DNA from: Lasiosphaeria ovina
Taxonomy: Eukaryota > Ascomycota > Sordariomycetes > Sordariales > Lasiosphaeriaceae
Direction: 5' to 3'
Assembly (NCBI GenBank): GCA_033439765.1
Contig: JAULSN010000001.1
Location: forward strand, 5,704,001-5,768,000
DNA length: 64,000 nt
The position numbers were made by a program, and so were the translations under genes. Below the pieces are notes generated by a model, which was not told the DNA's origin, did no database searches, and saw only the letters and a program-made list of their open reading frames with translations. Of this stretch, positions 33,541 to 43,800 are shown piece by piece; within the stretch, counting starts at the first letter, position 1, and the number at the start of each line of letters is the position of its first letter.

Positions 33541-36500
33541 ATGAGCGGGTCAACGCTTGCGATGGCCTCGGCCGTCCGACAGCCAAGTTCGTCCTTCCAT
33601 CGCTCCCAGTCCACTCCGGATTTATTGTCAGCATCGACCAAATCCCCGCCCTCTGCCATCAGCAGCATCGACTCGTCGCCCCGCGCCTTCAGCCTCAAGT
33701 TCAAGACGCTGCCCAGCCTGCCCGCCTTCGATGTGCCTTCGTTCGACCTAGACAATTTCGAGCTGACCCTGAGCGGCTTCGGCGCCGAAAAGGCCCCTCC
33801 GCGGCGCCCGCCTGCCACAGAAACGGTCGTCGAGATCAAGGCCGAGGCCGTCGCCGCTGCGACACAGGCCGAGACCGTCACCCGCGCCAGATCAATGATT
33901 GACCGGCCCCGCTCGTGGCTGCCAAGTGTCAAGTCGAGCCCCAACGTACGAGCGTCCCAAAGCCCGCGCCCAAAGCGGCTCTCGAAAGACTATGTAGCCA
34001 ATGCGCCCGAAACCTCGTCGTTGGAGCCCAAGGCTCTGGAGCGGTCGAGGACAATCGAGTCATTTGCCGACTTCGCGAAGCGGTCCTGGATTTCAACGTC
34101 GAGGTCGCCTTCGCCGCCCAGCAAGGCCGACAGGGAGCGGGGCTCTGATCGGATGACAGGCGAGAGAAACGGGGCATCCAAGTCTAAAAGCGGCCCAGCG
34201 TCTCAGACTGTCTCGGGGGACCGGAGCGGAGCAAAACCAGAAGGCGATGACGGGTTGGCTGCTACCGAGTCGCCGAGCAGCAAGAGCCGCGCCTTCAATC
34301 GTGCCAGCATTTACTTGACAAGGATGAAGCAAAAACCCCAGAGCGTATTTTCCAAGGGCTCATCGCCCGCGCCATTGTCAGCCTCGGCTGCCAAAAGTTG
34401 TGTCTCGGCGGCCGATTTGAACAGCACTGCCCCATCAGCTTTGAGCGCCACCACGAACAACGCTCCCGTTCCCGCTAGCACCACTGCTGCACCTTCACCC
34501 GCACCCGCACCACCACGCGCAATCGTGACCAAATTGACAACCTCGACGGCCCCCGCAAGTAATGGTTCTCACAGCAGCATCGACTCTCCCCGACACTCGT
34601 CGTCTCAAACTTCGTCCCTAGACACGACAGCAACCACCGCCGCCTCTGACGACGCTACGCCGTCCTCTGCCGACAGGGGCGCTTCGATGCCGCACCCAAC
34701 ATCCCGAGACCCGCTATGGGCCACCTTCCGAACTCTCGATGTCGAATTCACAAAGTTCGCCGCCAGGAACTCGACTGCCGCGCGCATGGGTGTTGTACGA
34801 TCGACTCTTGTGCCTTTCCTGCGCAGCACCGCCCACCACCCCTCCAACTCAAACAGAACCATCCTATCTCTCGAGGACATCGACCGCAGGGCGACAGTCC
34901 TGAATAAGTGGTGGAACGGCCTCTTGGAGATGCTCGATGCTGGGCAATCCAGACTCGGCGTCAGCCCATACGGCGCTACCATGGGTGGAGGTGGGATATT
35001 AGGCCAACAACCAATGATGACGACCAGTCTGCAGCCTGTCGCCGGCGTCGACCGACCGACCCTACTCGAAACCACCACCATGATCATGATGCGCCCGGAG
35101 TGGAGGGCCATCACTAGCTACTTCCAGCCCCTGGAGCAGCGATCACCGGTGGAACGGGTCCGAGCGAGATCCAGCACCCAGTCGACCGACGATGCCCCAG
35201 ATTCGTCGGCCAATTTCCTGGCCGAGTCGGCCGAGCACAACGTTCGTACCATGTTCGTTACTAATCTGTTGACGCAGATGGCTCTGGTTGTGGAGAAGAT
35301 GTCGATGCGTCACGCGCCTCTGAGCCTGGTGAACTGGTGCGGCAAGGCGTGCGCATACGCCTTCTTCTTTGTGCCAGGCATTGCCGACGTGCTCGTCCGG
35401 CTGTGGACCGTCAGTGGAGATGTCATGCGAAGAGTAGCTGACGAATTTGGACTGCCGCGGCGAAGCAAAGGAGAGAGCGACGACATAGTGGCGCTCTTCC
35501 CTCCGCACCTGGGGAAGCTGGGGTGGACGTCGGGAAAGACGCTGGGAGACAAGCTGCGGCAGGCGGCCAAGCTGCCTCTGCTGTCCGCTAGAATTCCATG
35601 GCACGGCCCATGGATATCAAGGTGGCGAGGTGGCGATACTGATCTGTTCTTCATCTTCTGCAAGTACTACTACATCCTCGCCGACGAGTTCATGCCTGTG
35701 GGGCTTCCGCTGGTCGAGAAGGCGCGCGCTCCCGCGTTCGTCTTGCTCCATGCCCACCTCCTCTCGATTTTGGATAGCACAATCCATCGACAGGCTTCTA
35801 TCGAGGCGATGCTCGGCCCTCCACTTACCGACGGGCTCCACGGGGCCGATACGGCCTTGATGGGACTTCCGCTCCCCAGCAATCTTCTCAAGGGCATGGA
35901 CGAGAATCGGATGATCATCCTGCTCAAGGACATGCTGTCGGAAAACTCTCTAGGCGTCGCTGCCGGAATCAAGCACACATTTGCCGAAGCTTTCCTGGCC
36001 ACCGCAAAAGCCGCTACAAAACGAACATCACGCTATGAGCATGCCGCCTGCTTCATCCTCTGCGACTTCCTCGAAGAGGTGCTTGTGACGCTCGATGCGT
36101 TTCAGAACACGGCGAATAACAGCATCGCGACGTCGCCTTCTGAAGAAGCGTTCCCAGCTTTTGACGAGGTTGTCTCTCCGTCTTTCGATTACATCGACTG
36201 GTCTTTCTGGTTTGACGTGGGGAAAATGATAATGAACTCGAACAACACCATGTCCGAAATCCGCATCATCTCATTCCTCTACGCGGTGTGGGACGCCATC
36301 ACCGCTGACCCACTACGCAAAGAGGCCATTTGTTTTGACTGGCTGCTAACGGAGGAGGCGTTTGAGAAGTTCTTCAATCACTGGTGTCCCATGGTTCGAG
36401 CCTACTATATGCGGTTACTTTGCTGGCGTGTATGCAGGGACTCGGGCAGCCCGAACGAGTTGGACGCGTATGTAACCCCCTTTTTGGCGTGTTTTACCTT

Positions 36501-37810
36501 TCTTCCCGAAGCTGACGATATTTATTAGTAAAATCTTTATTCTTGTCTCGCAGCGGCTCAAGACTGTGTGGTCCCACTTTCTCTGGCTTCAGCAGACCGC
36601 AGAGAAAGAACACCGGATGCCTCCGTCGACGGCCCCGTGTTATCCAACGCCAGGCAAGCGGTTCCTGATTATCCGCACCGAGATCCCGCCAGTGCAGCAC
36701 GCCCTGCTTCCGGGGTTTGATTCTTTCTCCAGCTCGTTCCCAGGCTCAGACATGATATCGGACTTTCGCGGCTCCGTCCCAGCAAACAGTGACAGCTTGA
36801 CAGCCAGCGCCAGAACCGAAAGCACCTCGACTGCCTACAGGAAAAAGTGGTCGCTGTTGGGCAGGGTTCTTTCATTTACAGCAACGCAGGCAAACATGGG
36901 GTTTGGAAATGTCGCTATTGGTGGAAAACGCACCTGGGACGATGAGCTTGAACAAGCTCGCCGGGAGACAGCTGCGTCGCGGGCAGCTGCGGCGACTGCC
37001 CGTTTGGGTCCGCCACCTCCACCTAAACAGGGAGCCCCATCTGTCGTCACGCCGTCCTCAGACTCGGGCTCATCGACCGGATCTGCCCCTGTCTTTGATG
37101 CCGCAACATTTGTTTTCCGCTTCGCTCTCACATGGCAAGGCCAAAACGGCCCCGGGGGCGGCAGTCCTTCACGGGATAGGATCATTACTCGGCCGCGACT
37201 CCCTGCGCCGGCACAGTCCAAGGTCAGCGCTCGTTCTGCCGCGTTGTTAGCCAACGGCAGCATTGGCGGGGGCTCAGCCATTCGCAACGACAGCCCGCCT
37301 CCCATCTCAGCCGGTCTTCCGCCACCCACCCGTCGAATCAGCGGAGTCACGCAGACCGGCTTGATCAGCGAAGCGCGAAATGCGCGGCCTCTGTCTGCTT
37401 CCCTAGAAACGGAAACGGAAAAACGAGTGGACAAGCGCCTATCGTTAGGAGTGAACGTCACGGCCATTAATTCCGTTGATAAGATGGCATATGACGATGA
37501 TAGACTTGATATTCAGTCTCCGATTCGACTGTCAGGAATTGACAGTGACGAATCCGAACGTGGCCGGTCCTTTGACATGGACAGCGACGTTGGCCGCACA
37601 CAGTTGGCTTCTGTTAGCGCCGTTCGCCCTACTGGAATCTATACGTCAGGCGCCGTGTATGCGGGTCGTGCTCTGGCGGAGTGGGGCATGGTGGTCAGTG
37701 AGTGTAACAGCTTCGTGGATCGACGACGAGACGAGGGCGTTTTGGGCTTAAGCGATGTCGAGATTCCGACACTGGGCGTCGAGGGACTTGGAATACGACA
37801 GCGAGCTTAG
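33541..37810 (+). CDS. DUF1765/UPF0592-family protein (large, unknown function)
   Basis: Exons 33541-36467 and 36529-37810 (donor gtatgt, branch gctgac, acceptor attag), 1402 residues. Start MSGSTLAMASAVRQ; an upstream codon chain lacks an ATG. Residues 1-385 are low-complexity Ser/Pro/Ala (SPRAFSLKFKTLPSLPAFD is a short conserved-looking island). The ordered core (about 395-1090) begins LWATFRTLDVEFTKFAARN and includes helical, hydrophobic segments and the conserved block DFLEEVLVTLDAF, FWFDVGKMIMNSNNTMSEIR, FLYAVWDAI, CFDWLLTEEAFEKFFNHWCP, completed across the splice by KIFILVSQRLKTVW. This block matches what I recall of DUF1765, a fungal family without known biochemistry. The C-terminal about 300 residues are again disordered. 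A membrane-associated role is only suggested in relatives. Confidence 0.8.
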
Positions 37811-39286
37811 GGAGCTCCAAAGTATTCTCACCGGTTCTCGAGCCCAAATTCCGGACTTCGTCTGCCTGGGCAGCATCCGAGCTGGGCCGGCGTAATGGGG
37901 CCCCTTGATTCGAGCCCGAGGTTTTGAGGTAAAAAGCGCGAGCAACTCCGCAGCCTCGGCAACACGAATTACGGCCACGTTTCCCACATCTACGATCTCG
38001 ATACCGACGCAAAACCAATCTTAATAACACGGCGTTTACACGTGTAGATCTCTCTATTTACATGGCAAGGATATAAGATGGGAATCTCAATAATCCTCTA
38101 CTCTCGCCGGATTGTATTGTGCGCTAATCACATGGCCTATTTGAAAGGTAGCATTTGGAGCGATTTGCACAGTTGTGCTTGCATTTATCCATTTCCTTCA
38201 GCTGGCTCATACATATTTAGCTTTTTTCTTTTCTTTATTTTCTTTCTGCATCTACGGCGTTTTCTAGGCTAGGTTGAGAGTTTAGACGACCTCTGCTACG
38301 TTGGTCTCGGGCTTTGTCTTGGGGTATGAGATATTTTAGCGCATCTTGGTTTTATTGACTGGCAAGATCGGTGGCGACATGTGGCATTCTGTGCGGTTAG
38401 GCGGGGCTGAGGCTGGCGCGTGGTTTAGTTGACGTGGAAAATAACACAATGTCTTCTTTATTTTTGTTTCGAGCAGTGTCTGGCGACTGCCTTTCAGGCG
38501 TATATACATACAACAATATCTTGTAACTTTAACCACCACTGTACCATACTATCACACTGGCAAGTTTTATGTAATTGAGCTTTGGAGTTGGTGATGAATT
38601 GCAGGACTGAATAAGGTACAATGTATGTAAGTCTTGGCCGCGGACGTTGGCGATGCAGGTGTCGATAGTGTTTCTGGACAACCAATGCTGAATCCAGCTG
38701 AACTTGCCAATCGAATATACGCCTCGTCCAAGCCCGCCGCTGAACCTGTTTCGAGATTGGTGGAGGCGGAGGCGCCTGGGCAGTTTACGAGCTAGCCCCT
38801 GAATGGCCGTTGGAGTCGTGGTGAATGAGCCCCGGTGAGCGCGTGACCGACGATGCGCTCCGCATGGGTGCCAAAAGAATACCGCCTACGGATATTTTTA
38901 TTCGTTTGGGCCTGAACTAGGAGGGAATATCTGGTCGATTATTTGCTCATTGCGAGATACCCCCACTCTTCTTCTTTGCCTCACCCGACGATCTCGACTG
39001 TATGTACACGTAAAATTTGGTGTAAATTTTTGATCCCTGAGCTAGTTCAGGACCCAAAATGAACGAGAATACGTAAGTGGTAAGGGGTCTGGCCTTGACT
39101 TCGGGATTAACCAACGACGCGGATTTTTCGAGATTGGGAACGCGTCGGGTAAATTAATTCACCGATCTGTATACTGCCCCCTTGTCTCCGACGCTCCGTC
39201 AGTATTCGATTTTTGTTTTCAAGTTTTGCTGTCACGACAAAATATCCTCAGCATTGTTCTTCGTTTTCTTTTCCTTTCTTTTTGCA
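37811..39286. other. Intergenic, AT-rich 38060-38700, with hairpin element
   Basis: No gene recognised. 38070-38640 is AT-rich. A probable MITE-like inverted repeat at 38885-39078 is listed separately. Confidence 0.5.
38885..39078. mobile_element. MITE-like hairpin element
   Basis: About 190 bp with imperfect inverted ends of roughly 40 bp. Left arm contains tttgggcctgaactag...aggga (38905-38926); right arm, read on the minus strand, contains ttttgggtcctgaactagctcaggga (39059-39034) and outward ttacgtattctcgttc against left tacggatatttttattcg. No coding capacity. No target-site duplication was established. Confidence 0.5.
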
Positions 39287-40306
39287 ATGGAAAACATGCC
39301 GCCCGTCCGCACCGAAACGCCGAACGTGGCCATCGTTGCAAGCGGTCCGTAAACCAGGTACGGCTTCTCCCGAAAGGTCACGTTCAAATGGCAGCGGCAG
39401 CGGTCTCCGTCGCCGCCCGCCGCTGCTGCCGGAGGACCGTCGCCGCCGCCGCCGCCGAGCGCCCAAGCAGCACGCCGAGCAGTAGAAGTCTAGTACCGCC
39501 CGCAGAATGGCTACAAGCCGCCGCTTAAGCCGGCGTTCGCCATAGGCGAGGACGAAACAATCGCCGTATTTGAGAGTTCCTGGCAATACAGGTTCAATGG
39601 AGGACAGCAATGAGGGCTGAGTTCAAGACGCGGATCGGCACCTCGACGAGAGAAATCGTGTTTCAGTGGTTCACTTGACCGAGTACGTTCCGACCGACCT
39701 TGGGGGTGGGTGGGGAGAGACAAGTCCGTATCTGGACTGACCCTCTGCTCTCTCGATTTTTATAGCAAGCACCTCAAGGACATCATGAACATGGGCCAGG
39801 GCGTGTGCCACGGGCTGCGATCGTTCCGGCTCCTCTGCGAAGAAACGTCCCCCGGGCACCAGGCGACGGCCGGCCTCGTCACGGGCGCCACGCTAGAGAT
39901 GTTCGCGCGCGCGTGCCCGAATCTCGAGACGCTGGTGCTGCAGGGCGCGGGCAGGGACGTCAACGACGACGCGCTGCTGGCGGCGGTGTAGCTGTGCCCG
40001 AACCTGAAGACGCTCGAGATCACGGCCGCTGCCGCCGGCCCCAACAGCTCCAGCATGGGCTACCCGTTCATCTGGCCCGCCGCGCTCCAGGCCATCGCCG
40101 CGCGCCCCGACTGGGCGCCGCGCCTCGAGAGGCTCGCCGTCCCGCACGTCCGCGTCGACAGCAAGACCGCGGCCGCCCTGTCCGAGGCCCGCGCGCCCCT
40201 CCTCACGGTCGCCCTGGTAACGTCGGACTTCCAGGAGACCTCGTGCGGTGAGGACTGGGAGTTGGTCACTAGAACGAAGTCGTTCAGGGACGGCATAATT
40301 ATCTAG
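39287..40306 (+). pseudogene. Leucine-rich-repeat protein relic with four in-frame stops
   Basis: One frame from ATG 39287 to 40306 reads protein-like throughout but holds TAA 39350, TAG 39491, TGA 39611 and TAG 39989. Pieces: MENMPPVRTETPNVAIVASG; YGFSRKVTFKWQRQRSPSPP; AFAIGEDETIAVFESSWQYR then FNGGQQ; and an LRR-type part with FARACPNLETLVLQGAG, then after the TAG LCPNLKTLEITA, ending EDWELVTRTKSF. TAA and both TAGs are one C-to-T step from CAA/CAG (Gln), the change made by RIP on CpA; TGA could come from CGA or TGG. A likely frameshift or lost intron lies at 39615-39765. The layout recalls fungal F-box/LRR-type proteins; exact family unknown. A MITE-like element lies just upstream. Confidence 0.65.
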
Positions 40307-41125
40307 GTATCCGAATGTGCGTCCGCGCGGTGGTACGCGCTGTGGGCGGATGGTTGTTCTTGCGAGGTGAGGTCGAGTGTGGCTTTTTTTTTAAAAAAAG
40401 AGGTACAGGTTTCGAAGCTTCAGAGCTGACAGGAAGAGGCTTTTCTCTTTACTTTGGGAAGTTGGGGACTAGGCGGTTAGTGTAATGGCGGTGCGTTGTA
40501 ATTATAGATAAAAGAGGCTGTGGGGGATTAATGTTACGGGGGAAAGACCAGGAGCTGGTGCTTTCTCTGGATTTGTAGAAAGGGGCATTTTCAATGTCGG
40601 GTATATAGGGTGGTGTTTGCAGACACTCACGCGTTGACAAGAGGTGGTCTAGTTTGAAGAAGAAAAAAGCATTAACAATACGGAGGCGTTTTCGACGAGG
40701 CGAGTCGATGACGACAATTGGAATGCAGCATGCATGCATCGCGACTGGCCAGCAGCAATTCAGGCATCAAGGCCGCTGTTCTTGCCGGATCGGGAAGGTG
40801 GGTCTTGAAATGACAGGCTTCTAGCGCTCGCCGCTGACGGTAGGGTGGGATGACTGCATGGGGCTTAAGTTCGTGCATCACAAGTACCGACCCGTCTGCA
40901 GCATGAGGTAGTATTGTATTATCCGCGGACCCCTTTTATTTCTACGTCAGTCAAGGGAAATGTATATCAATCGCTGTTATGTTCACCCGTGAACTTACCC
41001 TCGTATGGCACATTTTCCGGCTAGGGCTCTGCTCTTTAAGCAAAAAATAAGGGTTAGGTTGTAACGAAATAAGAAAAAGAAAAAAAGAATAACGCCTCAA
41101 TGCACGGCATTATCCGAATAAGAGA
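40307..41125. other. Intergenic, AT-rich near tRNA-Arg
   Basis: No gene recognised. A t/a run at 40384-40401 (tttttttttaaaaaaaga) is a small palindrome. 41043-41095 is A-rich and includes the tRNA-Arg Pol III terminator on the minus strand. Confidence 0.5.
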
Positions 41126-41243
41126 AGCCCGACGTGGGACTCGAACCCACGGCCTCAAGATACACCTCTGATTCTCGGTCGGGGAGAAGATCCACATGTG
41201 GATTGGGTAGAAGTCTTGCGCGCTACCGTTGCGCCAGCCGGGC
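41126..41243 (-). tRNA. tRNA-Arg(UCU), intron-containing
   Basis: Acceptor GCCCGGC/GTCGGGC, discriminator T; D stem GCGC/GCGC with loop AACGGTA; anticodon stem CAAGA/TCTTG, loop C-TTCTA gives UCU; T arm GTGGG-TTCGAGT-CCCAC. An intron of about 46 nt lies after position 37. T-rich terminator at 41072-41090 (minus strand). Confidence 0.93.
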
Positions 41244-41842
41244 ATGTTTCGACCGTTCGCATGTTGTGCGATGAGTGGATCTGTGGAAACAGTGCCAGTT
41301 ACTCTCCACTACATACCCAGGTCCGTCGGATACTTGCAGCGACTGTCGAAAGGTTCAAAGCAAAATATTGGATTTTCAAAGAGAGGCGGCGGTGGTTGCA
41401 AACTTTATTCCGGAGATTCACGTCGTGGTTTCCAACCTACACAGAACGACCCGCGCGCTACTGCCTCCTCGGCACTCAACAGTTTGCCCACGCTACGCTA
41501 GAACATGACCCAATAAACCACGGCAGTGCTAGTAGTACTAGTAAGCCGATAGTGCAGTAACCGTAGCTCCCGTCGGCATCTTGCACGACTGCGTATGTCG
41601 CGCATAATCCCCGCCTCGGACATAATCCTCGACAACCAGCCACTGAAAGCAAACCACAACCAAAGCGTTACACCCCAGGACAGACAATCTTTCTACCTAA
41701 TACCAGCGTGTGCTTGTATTTTCTTTCCGTACTCAAACTGTACAGCGTGCACACTGCAAACCGTAACGTCGTCCCATCCGCGCTGTGGCTCGCAAACACC
41801 ACAACAAGCCCAACAAAACACACGATATGCCTCCATCCTGCC
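41244..41842. other. Intergenic between tRNA-Arg and 5S rRNA
   Basis: No gene. A 21-bp string cccgcctcggacataatcctc (41610-41630) repeats 31501-31521 with one mismatch. ctagtagtactagtaag near 41529 is palindromic. Confidence 0.5.
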
Positions 41843-41963
41843 ACATACGACCATACCCATTGGAAAGCTCGGGATCCCGTCCGCTCTCCCATCAATAAAC
41901 CAGTGAGGGTCAGATCAGTAATAGTTGGGTCGGTGATGACCAGCGAATCCCTGGTGTTGTATA
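41843..41963 (+). rRNA. 5S ribosomal RNA (dispersed copy)
   Basis: Starts ACATACGACCATACCC, then GGAAAGCTCGGGATCCCGTC and CGCTCTCCCATC, the internal-control region including TAGTTGGGTCGGTGA, and ends GCGAATCCCTGGTGTTGTAT, about 120 nt, followed by T7 (41964-41970). This matches the filamentous-ascomycete 5S pattern. Several positions look like C-to-T or G-to-A changes (GTGATGACC for usual GTGACGACC; AGTAATAGT for AGTAGTAGT; CATCAATAAACC), and the terminal stem has a C-A mismatch, so this may be a minor variant or pseudogene. Confidence 0.9.
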
Positions 41964-41970
41964 TTTTTTT

Positions 41971-42429
41971 GATTCGTTTTTATTTTAGGAAAATTGTATA
42001 TTTTTATGAACAATTCCCTTTCTTCAGTCTAGAGTGTATGTACTCATCACTCTCTTTCTCGATTCATTCCTTCCTTCCTTCCTTCTATGTAATAGAGATG
42101 CTCATAAACTTTCTTAGAAGCGTAACCTCCACCACAGGAACGACCTGACCTATTATCGTCCCTGTTATATCCTGCAACCTCTACTCCATCACTATGGGCT
42201 GCCTTCTGAATGTCATCGCGAAAAGCTGGTATACGCGCCTTGTGCATGCCTTGTGTATGCATCCGTCATTCTGTCCCGTGCCCATGTATAGGTATGTTAT
42301 GCCTCCTGGGGAAAAAGGAACGCCAATCTCCATGCAGTTGGGTGTGCTAAGTGTTGCAAGTAACGCCAAAAGGGAAAAAATGACCTCACCGCTTGCGCAT
42401 AATCACAACCCCACAGAAGCCATTGGACT
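41971..42429. other. Intergenic between 5S rRNA and the 456-aa gene
   Basis: (ttcc)4 near 42068-42085. No coding structure seen. Confidence 0.5.
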
Positions 42430-43800
42430 TCAAGCCCCTTTCACCATGGAGGAGTCCTCGTCACTGTCCGGCACGTAGGCACTGGCTTTGACCTTGCACC
42501 GAAGGATACATCCGAGGTCCGGGCACTGGGCATGAATCTCCACCTTCTCTGCGTCGCTCTCCTCGTCGGCCACGCGACTCAACGTGTAGTCGCGGCCTTC
42601 CGAGTCGGTGAGCATGCCCACGATCTCGTTGGTGAGGATGATGATAGGGGCCCACGCCACGGCGCCCCGGCCGTCGCCTCTGGCGGGCGGGAACCCCCTG
42701 CAGCCAACCGCGAGGATCGAGTCGAACTTGGGCCCGAGGATGTGCGAGAAGGCGAGCGCCGCGTCGAGGCTTATTAGGTCTGCTCCATATCCTGGCAAAA
42801 GGGCCGGGGGCGAGGGCAGCACCATGCCGCTCCACCGCGCGCGGTACTTTTGCATCTGGGCGTCGCGGTCCGCGCCGGGCGTCACCTGCCAGGCCAGCTT
42901 GACCATGGCAGTGCAAAAATGCCAGAATAGCGCCGCGTCGAGGGCCTTAGTCTTGCGGAGTTGGACCACGCGCTCGTCGAGGTCGTGGAACTTGAGCGCG
43001 ACCACGTCGTCCGGCACGCCAGCGACGGGCCGCAGCATGGGCGGCACCCGCTGCTTGCCCTTGCCAATCGGCTCCCTGACGTCGTCGAGGTTGGCCCGCG
43101 GCGTCGCGAAGATGGGCTCGCCCAGCAGCGGGTAGTCCGGGTCCATGATGCGGGCGACGTAGACCGGGCGGCCGTCGGCGTCTTGCTGCCGCCCCGGCAC
43201 GATGACTAGCATGCCCCGGGCGAGCAGGCGGAGCACGCGCGCGTTGGCGTAGATGCATTTCTTGGGCCCGGTAAGGTCGCGCGTGCTGCCGACGCCGAAG
43301 ATGCGCTCGTTGAGCCAGGACGTGCCGTACACCTCGGGCGCCAGGTAGAAGCGTGCTACGGCAGCCCCGCGGACCGGCAGGTACTTCCCGATGATGACGT
43401 CCCAGTACTTCTGGCCCCCGCCTGGCGCGGGTGCGAACATGAGCGGGTCGTTTTCCCGCATCTCTATCCCCACCGCCTTCGTCCAGTTCGGAAACTCGTA
43501 GCTGACGAGCCGAACTCCGGCAGCGACGGCCGCCCACGCGTCGACGAGATTGGCATTGCTGACAGCCATGCTCGCCATTCTCCTGTTGCTGCTACTGCCG
43601 CCGCCGCCGCTGCTGCTGCTGCTACCTGTCCCCCTGGTGATGGATGCAAGGCAGTGGCTGTATATGGCATGCCGCGTTCTCAGGGCCTGGCGGGCCATGC
43701 AAAAGTCCCGCCTGCCAATCAGGAGGCGGGCGTCCCCGGAAAACAGAAACTTCTTCCCGTCGGCGTGCGAGGGCAACTGGTAGTGTGTGTTGCACCCCAT
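42430..43800 (-). CDS. Hypothetical protein, 456 aa, unrecognised family
   Basis: Single exon from ATG 43800 (MGCNTHYQLPSHADGKKF) to stop at 42430. The frame stays open upstream to about 43897 (READCWRTAVARTETVLSV precedes the ATG), with no in-frame ATG; an upstream exon is possible but the only nearby GT-AG pair gives a 36-nt intron. Residues 50-75 contain Ser/Gly homopolymers (SSSSSGGGGSSS) from short trinucleotide runs. The rest is well composed: NWTKAVGIEMRENDPLMF, KYWDVIIGKYLPVRGAAVAR, GTSWLNERIFGVGSTRDL, VFATP-type segments, PDDVVALKFHDLDERVVQLR and a C-terminal ILTNEIVGMLTDSEGRDY. No membrane segment or catalytic signature recognised. Codon use is GC-rich like neighbours, so recent transfer is not indicated. 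Confidence 0.65.
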   Translation of the reverse strand: MGCNTHYQLPSHADGKKFLFSGDARLLIGRRDFCMARQALRTRHAIYSHCLASITRGTGSSSSSGGGGSSSNRRMASMAVSNANLVDAWAAVAAGVRLVSYEFPNWTKAVGIEMRENDPLMFAPAPGGGQKYWDVIIGKYLPVRGAAVARFYLAPEVYGTSWLNERIFGVGSTRDLTGPKKCIYANARVLRLLARGMLVIVPGRQQDADGRPVYVARIMDPDYPLLGEPIFATPRANLDDVREPIGKGKQRVPPMLRPVAGVPDDVVALKFHDLDERVVQLRKTKALDAALFWHFCTAMVKLAWQVTPGADRDAQMQKYRARWSGMVLPSPPALLPGYGADLISLDAALAFSHILGPKFDSILAVGCRGFPPARGDGRGAVAWAPIIILTNEIVGMLTDSEGRDYTLSRVADEESDAEKVEIHAQCPDLGCILRCKVKASAYVPDSDEDSSMVKGA

